Assembly (NCBI RefSeq): GCF_015644665.1 | Contig: NZ_JADOBQ010000005.1 | Coordinates: forward strand, 62,001-126,000 | Reading direction: 5' to 3' | DNA: 64,000 nt | Source of the DNA: Roseobacter sp. MH60115 | Lineage (GTDB): Bacteria > Pseudomonadota > Alphaproteobacteria > Rhodobacterales > Rhodobacteraceae | Shown: positions 29,500 through 38,177 of the stretch, one piece after another | Numbering within the stretch: position 1 is the first letter of the stretch | Layout of the letters: each line of letters starts with the position of its first letter | Position numbers and translations under genes: made by a program | The notes under the pieces: generated by a model | The model's input: only the letters and a program-made list of their open reading frames with translations | Databases searched by the model: none | What the model was told of the DNA's origin: nothing

Positions 29500-30585
29500 A
29501 TGGCAACGCATTCCTTTTACGGCTATTCGTCGAATACGCTGGTCTACAATCCCAGCAATGGCACATTCACGCTTGATCCAAACTACGATTTCAGAACCGA
29601 CCGCGTCTTGTTCGAGGTCACGGACGACGACAATTTTCTGGATGGGGACGAGCATAACAACGAGGTGGGCGAAGACGCGAACCAGACCGGCGTGGTCACC
29701 ACGGCAGACGGCAACCCGGTGTCTTCAGGCAAGATTTACGGTGAGCAATTTGGCGTTCTGCAAGCGCCTGACGGCTCCTATGTCAGGATCGACCGGATCG
29801 AAATCGATGGCGTCAAGATGGGGTATGTGCCATCCGAACCTCTGACACCCGGCGTCACGTATCGCTATGTCGGGGGGCGAGACATCGACAATCTGCTGGG
29901 CGGGCCGGACGGCGATGATACACGCCTGTCCTATACCCAATACGAACAGCAAAGCGTGCCCTGTTTTGGCCCCGGCACCATGATCCGCACGCAGGATGGG
30001 GAAGTCCCGGTGGAGTGGCTGGAAACCTCCGATAGGGTGCTGACCCGCGATCACGGCTATCAACCCATCGTCTGGATCGGGCGGACACGTCTTCAGCCGG
30101 GATATTTCATGCAATATCCTGACGAACGGCCGGTGTGCATTCCTGCGGGCGCTTGTGGGCCAAACGCGCCGACCCATGACCTGCATGTCACCGGAGATCA
30201 CCGGCTGCTCCTCACCTCGGCGCGGGCGGAGCTGCTTTATTTTTCCAATGAGGTGCTGGCCCCGGCCAAGGCCTGGGCTGATCGTGGACGTGGCTTTCCT
30301 CTCACGCCAGTGCGGCCTTACACGCTGACCCATATCGCCTGCGCCAACCATCAAGTCATTCAGGCGCAAGGCGCCTGGGTGGAGACGTTGTTCCCCGGAC
30401 CGGAGACGATGCGGCGGCTATCCAAGGCCGACAGTGAACGTCTGATGCAGGCCCTGGGACCTGACGGAATGGAGGCTGCAATGGCTCGTCCCTGCCTGAC
30501 CCGACATGAAGCACGACTGTTGATTGCGCAGGACGACAGGGGCACTGCGATGCGAGAAACAGAGCCGGTGTTGCGCCGCGCATAA
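29500..30585 (+). CDS. Hint-domain protein
   Basis: A 361-residue protein with a Hint (Hedgehog/intein) module of the Hint_2 type from about 150: CFGPGTMIRTQDGEVPVEWLETSDRVLTRDHGYQPIVWIGR in segments, with the nucleophile Cys, and later THDLHVTGDHRLLL with the block-F His. The N-terminal 140 residues are acidic (DDDNFLDGDEHNNEVGED) and may bind calcium. Similar proteins are numerous in Rhodobacterales and often secreted, but no classical signal is seen. The function is unknown; autoprocessing is possible. The start at 29500 has AAGGT at good spacing; 29473 is an alternative. Confidence 0.85.
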   Translation: MATHSFYGYSSNTLVYNPSNGTFTLDPNYDFRTDRVLFEVTDDDNFLDGDEHNNEVGEDANQTGVVTTADGNPVSSGKIYGEQFGVLQAPDGSYVRIDRIEIDGVKMGYVPSEPLTPGVTYRYVGGRDIDNLLGGPDGDDTRLSYTQYEQQSVPCFGPGTMIRTQDGEVPVEWLETSDRVLTRDHGYQPIVWIGRTRLQPGYFMQYPDERPVCIPAGACGPNAPTHDLHVTGDHRLLLTSARAELLYFSNEVLAPAKAWADRGRGFPLTPVRPYTLTHIACANHQVIQAQGAWVETLFPGPETMRRLSKADSERLMQALGPDGMEAAMARPCLTRHEARLLIAQDDRGTAMRETEPVLRRA

Positions 30586-30635
30586 TTCGCAGGTTTCGGG
30601 TCGCGCCGCGCCGTCCGGTTTCCTAGATTGGGACC

Positions 30636-31502
30636 ATGACACAGCATCAGACACTCCCCGACGAATCGGAAACCGCTTACCACTACCGCGTTGTCCGCCG
30701 CGCCATCGATTTGATCGATCAGGCCGAAGACCCGCTGTCGCTGGAACAACTGGCCGCGGAAATGGGTATGAGCGTTGCGCATTTCCAGCGACTTTTTTCG
30801 CGGTGGGTCGGGGTGTCGCCTAAAAGATATCAGCAGTACCTGACCTTAGGTCACGCCAAGACCCTGCTCCGCGACCGTTTCACGACACTGGAGGCGTCGC
30901 ATGCGGTTGGTCTTTCGGGCAGCGGACGGTTGCACGATCTCTTTGTGCGCTGGGAAGCGATGAGCCCGGGGGAGTTCGCGCGCGGTGGCGCGGGGTTGAA
31001 GATTTACTGGGGCTGGTTCGAAAGCCCCTTTGGCCCCGCTGTTGTGATGGGCACGGACAAAGGCATCTGCGGCATGGGGTTTGCTGCCGAAACGGGCGAG
31101 GAAGCGGCCCTGCAGGATCTGGTATCGCGCTGGCCACAGGCTGAGTTTATCGAGGACCCGATGATGTTGCGTCCGTGGGTGTCGCATGCTTTTGGCGCAG
31201 GCGACGGCGCCCTGGAAACGGCGCCGCTGTTTCTCATCGGCGCCCCGTTTCAGATCAAGGTCTGGGAAGCGCTTCTCAGCATCCCGTCGGGGCAGGTTAC
31301 GACATACTCCGAGATTGCGCAGGCCATCGGCAACCCGCGCGCCGTGCGCGCTGTGGGCACAGCGGTCGGACGTAACCCGATCAGCTGGCTGATCCCCTGC
31401 CACCGGGCGCTGCGTAAATCCGGCGGCTTGGGTGGCTATCACTGGGGCCTGCCGATGAAGCGCGCCATGCTTGCCTATGAGGCCGTGCACGCGGAAAATT
31501 GA
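30636..31502 (+). CDS. ada: Ada-type methylated-DNA-protein-cysteine methyltransferase with AraC domain
   Basis: A 288-residue fusion: an AraC-like helix-turn-helix at about 20-110 (LSLEQLAAEMGMSVAHFQRLFSRWVGVSPKRYQQ in pieces) and an O6-alkylguanine-DNA alkyltransferase domain from about 205 (FQIKVWEALLSIPSGQVTTYSEIAQAIGNPRAVRAVGTAVGRNP), with the acceptor Cys in IPCHRAL. The N-terminal zinc domain that repairs methylphosphotriesters in full Ada is missing, so methyl-activated transcription of the E. coli kind is doubtful. It repairs O6-methylguanine. Confidence 0.92.
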   Translation: MTQHQTLPDESETAYHYRVVRRAIDLIDQAEDPLSLEQLAAEMGMSVAHFQRLFSRWVGVSPKRYQQYLTLGHAKTLLRDRFTTLEASHAVGLSGSGRLHDLFVRWEAMSPGEFARGGAGLKIYWGWFESPFGPAVVMGTDKGICGMGFAAETGEEAALQDLVSRWPQAEFIEDPMMLRPWVSHAFGAGDGALETAPLFLIGAPFQIKVWEALLSIPSGQVTTYSEIAQAIGNPRAVRAVGTAVGRNPISWLIPCHRALRKSGGLGGYHWGLPMKRAMLAYEAVHAEN

Positions 31503-31636
31503 TGACGTGAGTACCCTGGCAGCTTATTGCCGAGCTATTTTCCCCTTGGTTTGTTGCGGAACCGCCGCCATATATACGGCGTTAACAGCAAGACGCCCTG
31601 CCCGAACGGGGCCGCAACCACTGAAGGCAGTACGCT

Positions 31637-32299
31637 ATGACATTTGTAAAAACGCCCTTGATCCTTGTACTTTCGGGTACTTTGGTGCTCGCCGCCTGTA
31701 CCGATCCTAACCAAATCGGCGCGAATTCCAACAATCCCAAAACACAGCGCGGTGCTCTGATTGGCGCAGGCGCGGGCGCAGTGCTGGGCGCCCTGTCCAA
31801 GGGGGATGGAAACCGAGGAGATGGTGCCTTGGTCGGGGCCGCCGTGGGTGCGGCCATCGGCGCGGGAATTGGCTATAACCTTGATCAGCAGGAGGCGGAA
31901 CTGCGCCGTGATCTGGACGATGACGTCATCATCACCAACACCGGTGACCGTCTGATCCTGAACCTGCCACAGGATATCCTGTTCGCCACGGACAGTTTCT
32001 CCGTTCGGTCAGATTTGCAGAACGATCTCTACGCTGTCGCCGCAAGCCTGAACAAATACCCGCAATCCACCGTGCAGGTGATCGGCCACACCGATAGCGA
32101 CGGTGACGCGGCCTATAACCAGCAGCTTTCGGAACGGCGTGCCAATGCCGTGGGCAACGTCCTGTTGAACGCGGGTGTGCCATCCGCGCGTCTGCAGACA
32201 TTTGGACGGGGTGAAAACCAGCCGATTGCCAGCAACCTCAACGCCGCTGGCAAAGCGCAAAACCGTCGGGTGGAGATCGTCATTCTGCCCACAGCCTGA
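31637..32299 (+). CDS. OmpA-family lipoprotein (YiaD-like)
   Basis: A 220-residue lipoprotein. The lipobox LAAC lies at 18-21 and a Gly-rich glycine-zipper segment at about 40-85 (GALIGAGAGAVLGAL, GALVGAAVGAAIGAGIGY). The OmpA domain follows from about 105, with FATDSFSVRSDLQNDL, VIGHTDSDGDAAYNQQLSERRANAV and AQNRRVEIVILP. It probably attaches to the outer membrane by lipid and to murein by the OmpA domain. It is monocistronic with its own terminator. Confidence 0.92.
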   Translation: MTFVKTPLILVLSGTLVLAACTDPNQIGANSNNPKTQRGALIGAGAGAVLGALSKGDGNRGDGALVGAAVGAAIGAGIGYNLDQQEAELRRDLDDDVIITNTGDRLILNLPQDILFATDSFSVRSDLQNDLYAVAASLNKYPQSTVQVIGHTDSDGDAAYNQQLSERRANAVGNVLLNAGVPSARLQTFGRGENQPIASNLNAAGKAQNRRVEIVILPTA

Positions 32300-32320
32300 C
32301 AAAAAACCTTATAATTCATC

Positions 32321-32358
32321 CAAGGGCCCCGGAATTCTCGCCGGGGCTCTTGTTTTTT
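32321..32358 (+). terminator. Intrinsic terminator of the OmpA lipoprotein gene
   Basis: A 12-bp stem CAAGGGCCCCGG / CCGGGGCTCTTG with one G-T pair and an 8-base loop, followed by TTTTTT. Confidence 0.9.
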
Positions 32359-32407
32359 CGGGCCGCTGCCACAGGATTACGGCAACCGTTTGCAAGGAAA
32401 TGAATTC

Positions 32408-32950
32408 ATGGCAAAATACACTCTTCTTGGGCTGTCCGGCTCACTGCGTAACGCATCCACCAACACCAAGCTGCTGCACGAGGCCGCACGGCTTTTTGAA
32501 GACTGCGCGTTCTCCCTCGCCGATCTGAACCTGCCGCTGTACGATGGTGACTTTGAGTCCGCTGAAGGCGTGCCGCAGGCGGTTCAGACCCTGGCCGATG
32601 ATATTGCAGCGGCGGATGCCGTCCTGATTTCCACGCCGGAGTACAACAAGGGACCCTCCGGTGTTCTGAAAAACGCGCTGGATTGGATCAGCCGCACCAG
32701 CACACGCCCCTGGTCCGGAAAACCGGTGGCCGTGATGTCCGCAGCAGCGGGCCGGGCCGGTGGCGAGCGGGCGCAGATGGTGCTGCGCGGGTTCATGGTG
32801 CCGTTTCGCCCCCGCATCCTGCAGGGGCCGGAAATCCATCTGGCCGACAGCAGCAATCAGTTCGACGAAAACGGCAGGCTGACCGGCGAGGTTTATGTGC
32901 GTGAATTGACTGCCTTGATGCAGGCTCTGCGCGCCGAGGTGGATCGCTAA
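32408..32950 (+). CDS. NADPH-dependent FMN reductase-family protein
   Basis: A 180-residue flavodoxin-like quinone/FMN/chromate reductase. The FMN phosphate loop is LSGSLRNASTNTKLL at 8-22, and the isoalloxazine loop is ISTPEYNKGPSGVLKNALDW at about 78-97, both strongly conserved. It probably reduces quinones or free flavin in the cytoplasm. It is preceded by an AAGGAAATG site. Its stop overlaps that of the convergent VOC gene. Confidence 0.9.
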   Translation: MAKYTLLGLSGSLRNASTNTKLLHEAARLFEDCAFSLADLNLPLYDGDFESAEGVPQAVQTLADDIAAADAVLISTPEYNKGPSGVLKNALDWISRTSTRPWSGKPVAVMSAAAGRAGGERAQMVLRGFMVPFRPRILQGPEIHLADSSNQFDENGRLTGEVYVRELTALMQALRAEVDR

Positions 32951-33366
32951 TCCTGCGGCACCGCGACCTCGATCAGATTGCCGTCCGGATCCCGTAGGTA
33001 GAGTGACATGATTGCGCCCGTTGCGCCGGAGCGCGGCACCGGCCCGTACTCGATGTCGACCTGATGCGTGGCAAGATGGGTCATCCAGTCTTCCAGGGGC
33101 GCATCCGTCAAAAAACACAAGTCCGCTGTTCCGGGGTTCGGGTGCGCCGCCTTTGGATCGAACTCGCGCCCCTTTTGATGCAGATTGATCTTGCTCTGAC
33201 CAAAGAGCAGGGCCCATCGCCGCGTCCCGTCAGCGGCATCGAATTGCTCACCCCGCATGCCCAGCACCTGCGTGTAGAAACGGACAGTCTCGGGGATGCT
33301 GGCGACGGTGAGCACCAGATGATCCAGGACACGAACGCGGCATTGAATGTTGGATGGCGGCATCAT
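32947..33366 (-). CDS. VOC-family (glyoxalase/bleomycin-resistance fold) protein
   Basis: A 139-residue vicinal-oxygen-chelate protein. VRVLDHLVLTVASIPETVRFYTQVLGM contains the first metal His, KINLHQKGREF and GTADLCFLTD sit in the middle, and LYLRDPDGNLIEVA holds the last metal Glu. Homologues are annotated as glyoxalase-like or biphenyl-diol dioxygenase-like, but no substrate can be assigned. The start at 33366 (ATGATG) has GAGG at proper spacing; an earlier ATG exists at 33402. Confidence 0.85.
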   Translation of the reverse strand: MMPPSNIQCRVRVLDHLVLTVASIPETVRFYTQVLGMRGEQFDAADGTRRWALLFGQSKINLHQKGREFDPKAAHPNPGTADLCFLTDAPLEDWMTHLATHQVDIEYGPVPRSGATGAIMSLYLRDPDGNLIEVAVPQD

Positions 33367-33473
33367 TGGTTCCTCGCTGCCGGTGTACCGCTGAAAATGC
33401 ACTCAAAGCGAGAGCGGGTCAAAAGGGTGTGGGGGCGTTCGTCGATCAGGTGCGCGAGGTCACCGGTTTGAGG

Positions 33474-34505
33474 TCAGAATGATGCTCTGACCTCAAACCC
33501 GTCGGGGATCTGGTTGCGGCCTTCAAGCACCAGATCTGCCATCACCTCCGCAATCTTCGGGGCCATGCCAAATCCAATCTTGAAACCACCGTTCGCGATG
33601 AAATGACCCGGCCTGTCGGGCCAATCGCCCAGCATGGGTGCACGGCTGCGGGCACGAGGGCGCACACCAGCCCATCTGTGGATGACTTCTGCGTCTTTCA
33701 GAACGGGGACAGCGGTGCGGGCGCGGTCGATCACTGCATCCAATCGCGCATCAGTCGTGTTTGGGTCCTCAAAATCCCGCTCCGAGGTGGAGCCAACGGC
33801 CACTGTGCCGTTGGAGTGCGGAATGATATGAACGCCATCGGCAAAGATCTGTGGAGCGACACCGGCGTCGAATCGCAAAAGCGCGGCCTGCCCTTTCACG
33901 CCATTGCCGACCATTCTGTGATGTTGTCGGTTCAGCGCGTCGAGCCCCGCTATCCCCGTGGCCCAGATCACAGCGCCTGTATCGGGACCGTCGCTTTGAA
34001 TGGTAACCCCTTTGGCCGAGAGCGCGGCGACCAGTGTGTCGCATGCCGATCTTGGGTGCAGATGGGCGCTCAAAGTGTCGCGGATTACCCATCCCGTCGG
34101 ACTGGGCGGGGCCCATGCTGCCCCGTCCATTTGATCGACAGACCACGTCGCATGCTTGCCCCACAGCTCGGCGGAACTGATCGCGCGCTGCCGGGCGAGG
34201 TCCAGACCTTTCATATCAGGAATGGGCTGCAGCCTGCCGCTGCGGGCGTAACCGGATGACATGCCGCTTGTCTCTTCAACCTCGGCCCAAAAAGGCCCCG
34301 TCATCAGTAGGCTTTCCAGCTGAAAGGCCTTCTTTGCGTTCCAGTTTTCCGGGACATGGGGTGCCAATGCGCCGACAACCCCGCCACTGCTGCCCGCGCC
34401 CGGCCCGTTTGGATCTATGACTGTCACCCGTGTGCCGCGCCGGATGCAGGCCCAGGCGATTGACAGGCCAAAAATGCCCGCGCCGCGTATGGTGATATCG
34501 GCCAT
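33474..34505 (-). CDS. MnmC2-like FAD-dependent oxidoreductase (tRNA cmnm5U34 demodification)
   Basis: A 343-residue DAO-family flavoprotein. The FAD loop ITIRGAGIFGLSIAWACIRRG is at 4-24, and the C-terminal PMLGDWPDRPGHFIANGGFKIGFGMAPKIAE is typical of glycine-oxidase/MnmC2 folds. By context (divergent from mnmD, 24 bp apart) it is the stand-alone equivalent of the C-terminal half of E. coli MnmC, which oxidises the carboxymethyl group of cmnm5(s2)U34. Another amino-acid oxidase role cannot be excluded. A TTG at 34511 is a rival start. Confidence 0.8.
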   Translation of the reverse strand: MADITIRGAGIFGLSIAWACIRRGTRVTVIDPNGPGAGSSGGVVGALAPHVPENWNAKKAFQLESLLMTGPFWAEVEETSGMSSGYARSGRLQPIPDMKGLDLARQRAISSAELWGKHATWSVDQMDGAAWAPPSPTGWVIRDTLSAHLHPRSACDTLVAALSAKGVTIQSDGPDTGAVIWATGIAGLDALNRQHHRMVGNGVKGQAALLRFDAGVAPQIFADGVHIIPHSNGTVAVGSTSERDFEDPNTTDARLDAVIDRARTAVPVLKDAEVIHRWAGVRPRARSRAPMLGDWPDRPGHFIANGGFKIGFGMAPKIAEVMADLVLEGRNQIPDGFEVRASF

Positions 34506-34529
34506 TGCCAAAGGTTTTCCACTCCCTCA

Positions 34530-35246
34530 ATGTCGCGCCAGAGTCCAGCCACCCTACAAGGCCCCTCCGTGCAGAACCAGACGGCAGATGTCACATGGAA
34601 CGCATCAGGCGTTCCAGTCTCAGAGCGCTTTGACGATCCTTACTTCAGCCTGGAAGACGGGCTGGAGGAAACGCGTTATGTTTTCCTCAAAGGCAACGGC
34701 TTGCCGGAAAGATTTGGCGACGGCTTTCATATTGCGGAACTGGGGTTCGGAACCGGCCTGAGTTTTCTCACCGCGACGCAGGCATGGCAGAAGGCAGGTA
34801 TCCCCGGTCAACTCACGTTCACAAGCTTTGAGGCGTTCCCGATGACTGCCGAAGAGATAGCGCGTGCGCTACGCCCCTTTGACAGCCTGGGTGCGTTACG
34901 TGAGATTCTGAGCGACCAGTGGCGCGTCGACGGCGGTTCGTTCAGAATAGCGCCGGGGATTTCCCTGAACCTAGTTCTGGGTGATGCCCGTGAAACACTT
35001 GCGCCTTGGCAGGGCGCGGCGGATGCATGGTTTCTGGACGGTTTTTCACCGGCAAAAAACCCGGAGCTTTGGTCCGATGAGCTGATGCAAGAGGTGGCGC
35101 GTCATACCGCTCCGGGTGGAACCTTTGCGACCTACACCGCTGCGGGGGCTGTGCGCCGCGCGCTTGATGCGGCAGGATTTGACGTGCAGCGGATGACCGG
35201 CTTTGGTCGTAAACGGCATATGACGGTCGGGATTCTTCGGCCATGA
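34530..35246 (+). CDS. mnmD: tRNA (5-methylaminomethyl-2-thiouridine34)-methyltransferase MnmD
   Basis: A 238-residue SAM-dependent methyltransferase (DUF752), equal to the N-terminal half of MnmC. FDDPYFSLEDGLEETRYVFL is the family opening, AELGFGTGLSFLTA the SAM loop, FTSFEAFPMT the acidic strand end, and DAWFLDGFSPAKNPELW the catalytic region. It completes mnm5U at the tRNA wobble position. The N-terminus may begin later (GTG near 34572), since the first 14 residues are not family-like. It is coupled to the DMT gene by ATGA. Confidence 0.9.
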   Translation: MSRQSPATLQGPSVQNQTADVTWNASGVPVSERFDDPYFSLEDGLEETRYVFLKGNGLPERFGDGFHIAELGFGTGLSFLTATQAWQKAGIPGQLTFTSFEAFPMTAEEIARALRPFDSLGALREILSDQWRVDGGSFRIAPGISLNLVLGDARETLAPWQGAADAWFLDGFSPAKNPELWSDELMQEVARHTAPGGTFATYTAAGAVRRALDAAGFDVQRMTGFGRKRHMTVGILRP

Positions 35247-36112
35247 CACAATCCAACAATGTGCGCCTGGGCGTCTTGCTGATGCTGCTGACGACCATCG
35301 TCTTTGCCTTGCAGGACGGGATTTCCCGCCACCTCGCCGATGCCTACAACGTCTACTTAGTCGTAATGGTCCGGTACTGGTTCTTTGCCGCCTTCGTGAT
35401 GGCCATCGCGCGCCGCAAGGCAGGGGGCGTGCGTGCGGCGGCGCGGACCAGGCAACCTCTTTTGCAGGCTTTTCGGGGTGTCCTGTTGGCCCTGGAAGTT
35501 TGCGTCATGGTCACGGGCTTTACGCTTCTGGGGCTGGTCGAGAGCCATGCGGTCTTCGCCTGCTATCCATTGTTGGTCGCCGCATTGTCCGGCCCGGTTC
35601 TGGGGGAGGCTGTGGGCTGGCGCAGGTGGGCGGCCATTGCCGTGGGGTTTGTCGGGGTAATGATCATCCTGCAGCCTGGTGTTTCGGTCTTTGACCCCTA
35701 CGCGATCATCCCGTTGGTTGCCGCGCTGATGTTCGCGCTTTACGGTTTACTGACCCGCTACGCGGCACGACAGGACAGCACGGCGACCAGTTTTTTCTGG
35801 ACCGGCGTGGCGGGCGCGGTGACGATGACCGTCATCGGCATATGGTATTGGGAGCCGATGACCCAAACCGATTGGCTTTGGATGGCACTTCTCTGCGTGA
35901 CCGGGGCGTCCGGTCATTGGTTGTTGATTCGCTGCTACGAGGTTGCCGAAGCCAGCGCTGTACAGCCCTTTGCCTACTTCCAGCTTGTGTTTGCATCGCT
36001 GTTGGGCACTACAGTTTTTGGCGAGACCATACGCCCAAATGTGGCGCTGGGCGTGGCGGTTATTGTAGCGGCGGGGCTATTCACCCTTTGGCGCGAACGC
36101 CAGCAGAGATGA
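35243..36112 (+). CDS. DMT-superfamily (EamA) exporter
   Basis: A 289-residue membrane protein with ten predicted hydrophobic helices in two EamA repeats (residues about 5-140 and 150-285). LLTTIVFALQDGISRHLAD, GPVLGEAVGWRRWAAIAVGFVGVMIIL and FAYFQLVFASLLGTTVFGE are typical. It is likely a metabolite or amino acid exporter; the substrate is unknown. It overlaps the mnmD stop and its own 3' end overlaps the convergent slt gene by 36 bases. Confidence 0.87.
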   Translation: MTQSNNVRLGVLLMLLTTIVFALQDGISRHLADAYNVYLVVMVRYWFFAAFVMAIARRKAGGVRAAARTRQPLLQAFRGVLLALEVCVMVTGFTLLGLVESHAVFACYPLLVAALSGPVLGEAVGWRRWAAIAVGFVGVMIILQPGVSVFDPYAIIPLVAALMFALYGLLTRYAARQDSTATSFFWTGVAGAVTMTVIGIWYWEPMTQTDWLWMALLCVTGASGHWLLIRCYEVAEASAVQPFAYFQLVFASLLGTTVFGETIRPNVALGVAVIVAAGLFTLWRERQQR

Positions 36113-38044
36113 GCCGGTCAGTTCTTCGAGGAAGGGCGCTGGCATCGGATTTTTTCCCAGGCGGGCGCGGTAAATCGGCAGGCTTTCGGCCACGCGCATC
36201 ACGTAGTTGCGTGTTTCACGAAACGGGATGTGTTCGATCCAGTCCACCATGTCGATGTCGCCTTTGCGCGGGTCGCCATAGGTGAGCATCCAGCGGTCCG
36301 GGCGGCTTGGTCCGGCGTTGTATCCGGCGGACATCATGATGATGTTTCCCCGGAACCGCGCGGCCAGTCTCGACAGGTAAACGGCACCGAGTTCCGCGTT
36401 ATAAACGGGATCGGAAATCAACCTTTCCGTGCTGTGTTCGCCTTTACGCCCGATTGAGGCAGCCACTTCGCGCCCCGTTGCGGGCATGATCTGCATCAGG
36501 CCGCGGGCGCCGACACCGCTCTGGACACCGGGATCAAACTCACTCTCTCGCCGGGCGATTGCCAGCACCATTTCCGGTGCCATCGGAAGATCTTGATCGG
36601 CCACAGGGTGCAGCGGATAGTATCCTCTTGGCACGACGATCGCACGCCGCGCCGCGCGCTTGCCGATCATCACCGCCAGATGCGGTTGTTCGACTTCCAA
36701 AGCCGCCTCCGCGAGCAGCCCGGCCTGTTCGCGGTTCAGGCTTTCCGCCAGATGTGTCCAGAACCGTTCCGCGAGATCAATCTCACCTGAGGCCTGCAGC
36801 AACATACCGGCGATAAAAACCGGTGATGTCGCGACCTCTGACTCGCGCCATTCCCCATCGATTGTCTCCGCCGCCAAGGCCGTGTCAAAAGGCAAGCCCG
36901 CGCGGTCCGCCGCCAGCAAGCCGTAGAATGACGTCTGGTACTGCGCCGCATCCGTGTAAGCCTGATCGGCTGCTGCCACATCGCCCATCGCCTCAAGTGC
37001 ACGGCCCTGCCAATATCCCGCGCGGCCTTTTGAAATGGGCGATCTCACCGCTCCATCGTGGTTCTTGAAGTGCTGCAATGCCGTTTCAGGTTCGTTCAGT
37101 TTACGCAGGGCGATGTACCCGGCGAGCCATTCCAGATCTGCATAATTGGAGCCCGCTGTCAGGAAATGGCGCGCGGCAATCTCATATGCGCGCTCCGCAT
37201 TACCGTCCCGCATCTCGTCCCGTGCCATGGACCGGCGCCGGTTGGCCCAGGCCTCCGGTTGGCCCAGGGCCGCCGCACTTGTCGATGTCGCGCGTAGCAG
37301 GTCTTTCGCATCGTCCCACCGTCCTTTGCGCGCGCGCCAGACAAAGCGTTCATACTGCAGGCCCGGATTTTCCGCATGGCTTTTGGGGATTTGTGCAATC
37401 AGCGTATCCACGCCATTTGCACGACCGCGCAGGGCGATTCTTGCCTTGGCCACGGCGATGTCGGCCTTTGACACCAGCGGGTACATGCGTCGCGCGTTCT
37501 CAAAGGCCCCGGCCCAGAGCATCGCATCCAGACGCGCGCTGTGATGTGGTTTCAGCAACTCACCGTGCGCGGCCAGAAACAGCGACTGCGCGGTGCTGCC
37601 CATCGGCATCTCGCGCCACGCCGATACGATAATCGCTTCCGCCTCCGACGCGGCATCAGTGCGCGACAGCGCGGCAGCGTGGCGCAATACCCCCTCAGGC
37701 GTTTGCGCGGCGCGCGCGCCAAAAAACGCGAGTACTTGAGAATCTTTCTGTGCAATTACAACCCGTTCCGATTGTTTTCGCAGATAAGGCTCGCCCGGCC
37801 AGTCCGGCCGCCGCTGCAGAAAGGAGACCACATCCGCATAGGTGCCTTTCCCGGCCCGCAGCCTCGACCATTCGATCACGTCACCAGCCACATCGCCGTC
37901 GCGCGCGGCAATCTTGGCCGCCGTGCTCCAATCGCCATCGCGCATCGCGTCCATCGCCCAGGCAAGCGGTCTTGGCCGCTCCGCCAGCGCGGGGGCCGCG
38001 GTCAGTAAAATCACAGTCAGTGTCGTCAGCCAGTGTCTGATCAC
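36077..38044 (-). CDS. slt: Soluble lytic murein transglycosylase
   Basis: A 655-residue Slt70-type enzyme cleaving glycan strands to anhydromuropeptides. A signal peptide (HWLTTLTVILLTAAPALA) precedes a long alpha-superhelical region, then the C-terminal lysozyme-like domain with the catalytic Glu in LAIARRESEFDPGVQSGVGARGLMQIMPATG and the supporting AGYNAGPSRPDRW. The GTG at 38044 is preferred because it places the signal peptide at the N-terminus; a longer frame reaches 38101. It is divergent from dapA. Confidence 0.9.
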   Translation of the reverse strand: MIRHWLTTLTVILLTAAPALAERPRPLAWAMDAMRDGDWSTAAKIAARDGDVAGDVIEWSRLRAGKGTYADVVSFLQRRPDWPGEPYLRKQSERVVIAQKDSQVLAFFGARAAQTPEGVLRHAAALSRTDAASEAEAIIVSAWREMPMGSTAQSLFLAAHGELLKPHHSARLDAMLWAGAFENARRMYPLVSKADIAVAKARIALRGRANGVDTLIAQIPKSHAENPGLQYERFVWRARKGRWDDAKDLLRATSTSAAALGQPEAWANRRRSMARDEMRDGNAERAYEIAARHFLTAGSNYADLEWLAGYIALRKLNEPETALQHFKNHDGAVRSPISKGRAGYWQGRALEAMGDVAAADQAYTDAAQYQTSFYGLLAADRAGLPFDTALAAETIDGEWRESEVATSPVFIAGMLLQASGEIDLAERFWTHLAESLNREQAGLLAEAALEVEQPHLAVMIGKRAARRAIVVPRGYYPLHPVADQDLPMAPEMVLAIARRESEFDPGVQSGVGARGLMQIMPATGREVAASIGRKGEHSTERLISDPVYNAELGAVYLSRLAARFRGNIIMMSAGYNAGPSRPDRWMLTYGDPRKGDIDMVDWIEHIPFRETRNYVMRVAESLPIYRARLGKNPMPAPFLEELTGSSLLAFAPKGE

Positions 38045-38177
38045 TTGCAATTCCCGGCGTTTGAGGGCTAGAGCCTCTGATACATACAGCGTCCTGATCA
38101 CGTATCAAATCACGATCATGCTGAAATGTGGTTAATCTCAGGCCATTTGCCGGCCAAAATAAAAAAGGAGCGTGCAC

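Noticed and set aside
30636-31502. AraC-family transcriptional regulator for the Ada-like protein
   Set aside because: The AraC-like part is only the N-terminal third; the PCHR alkyltransferase active site defines the protein as a repair enzyme.
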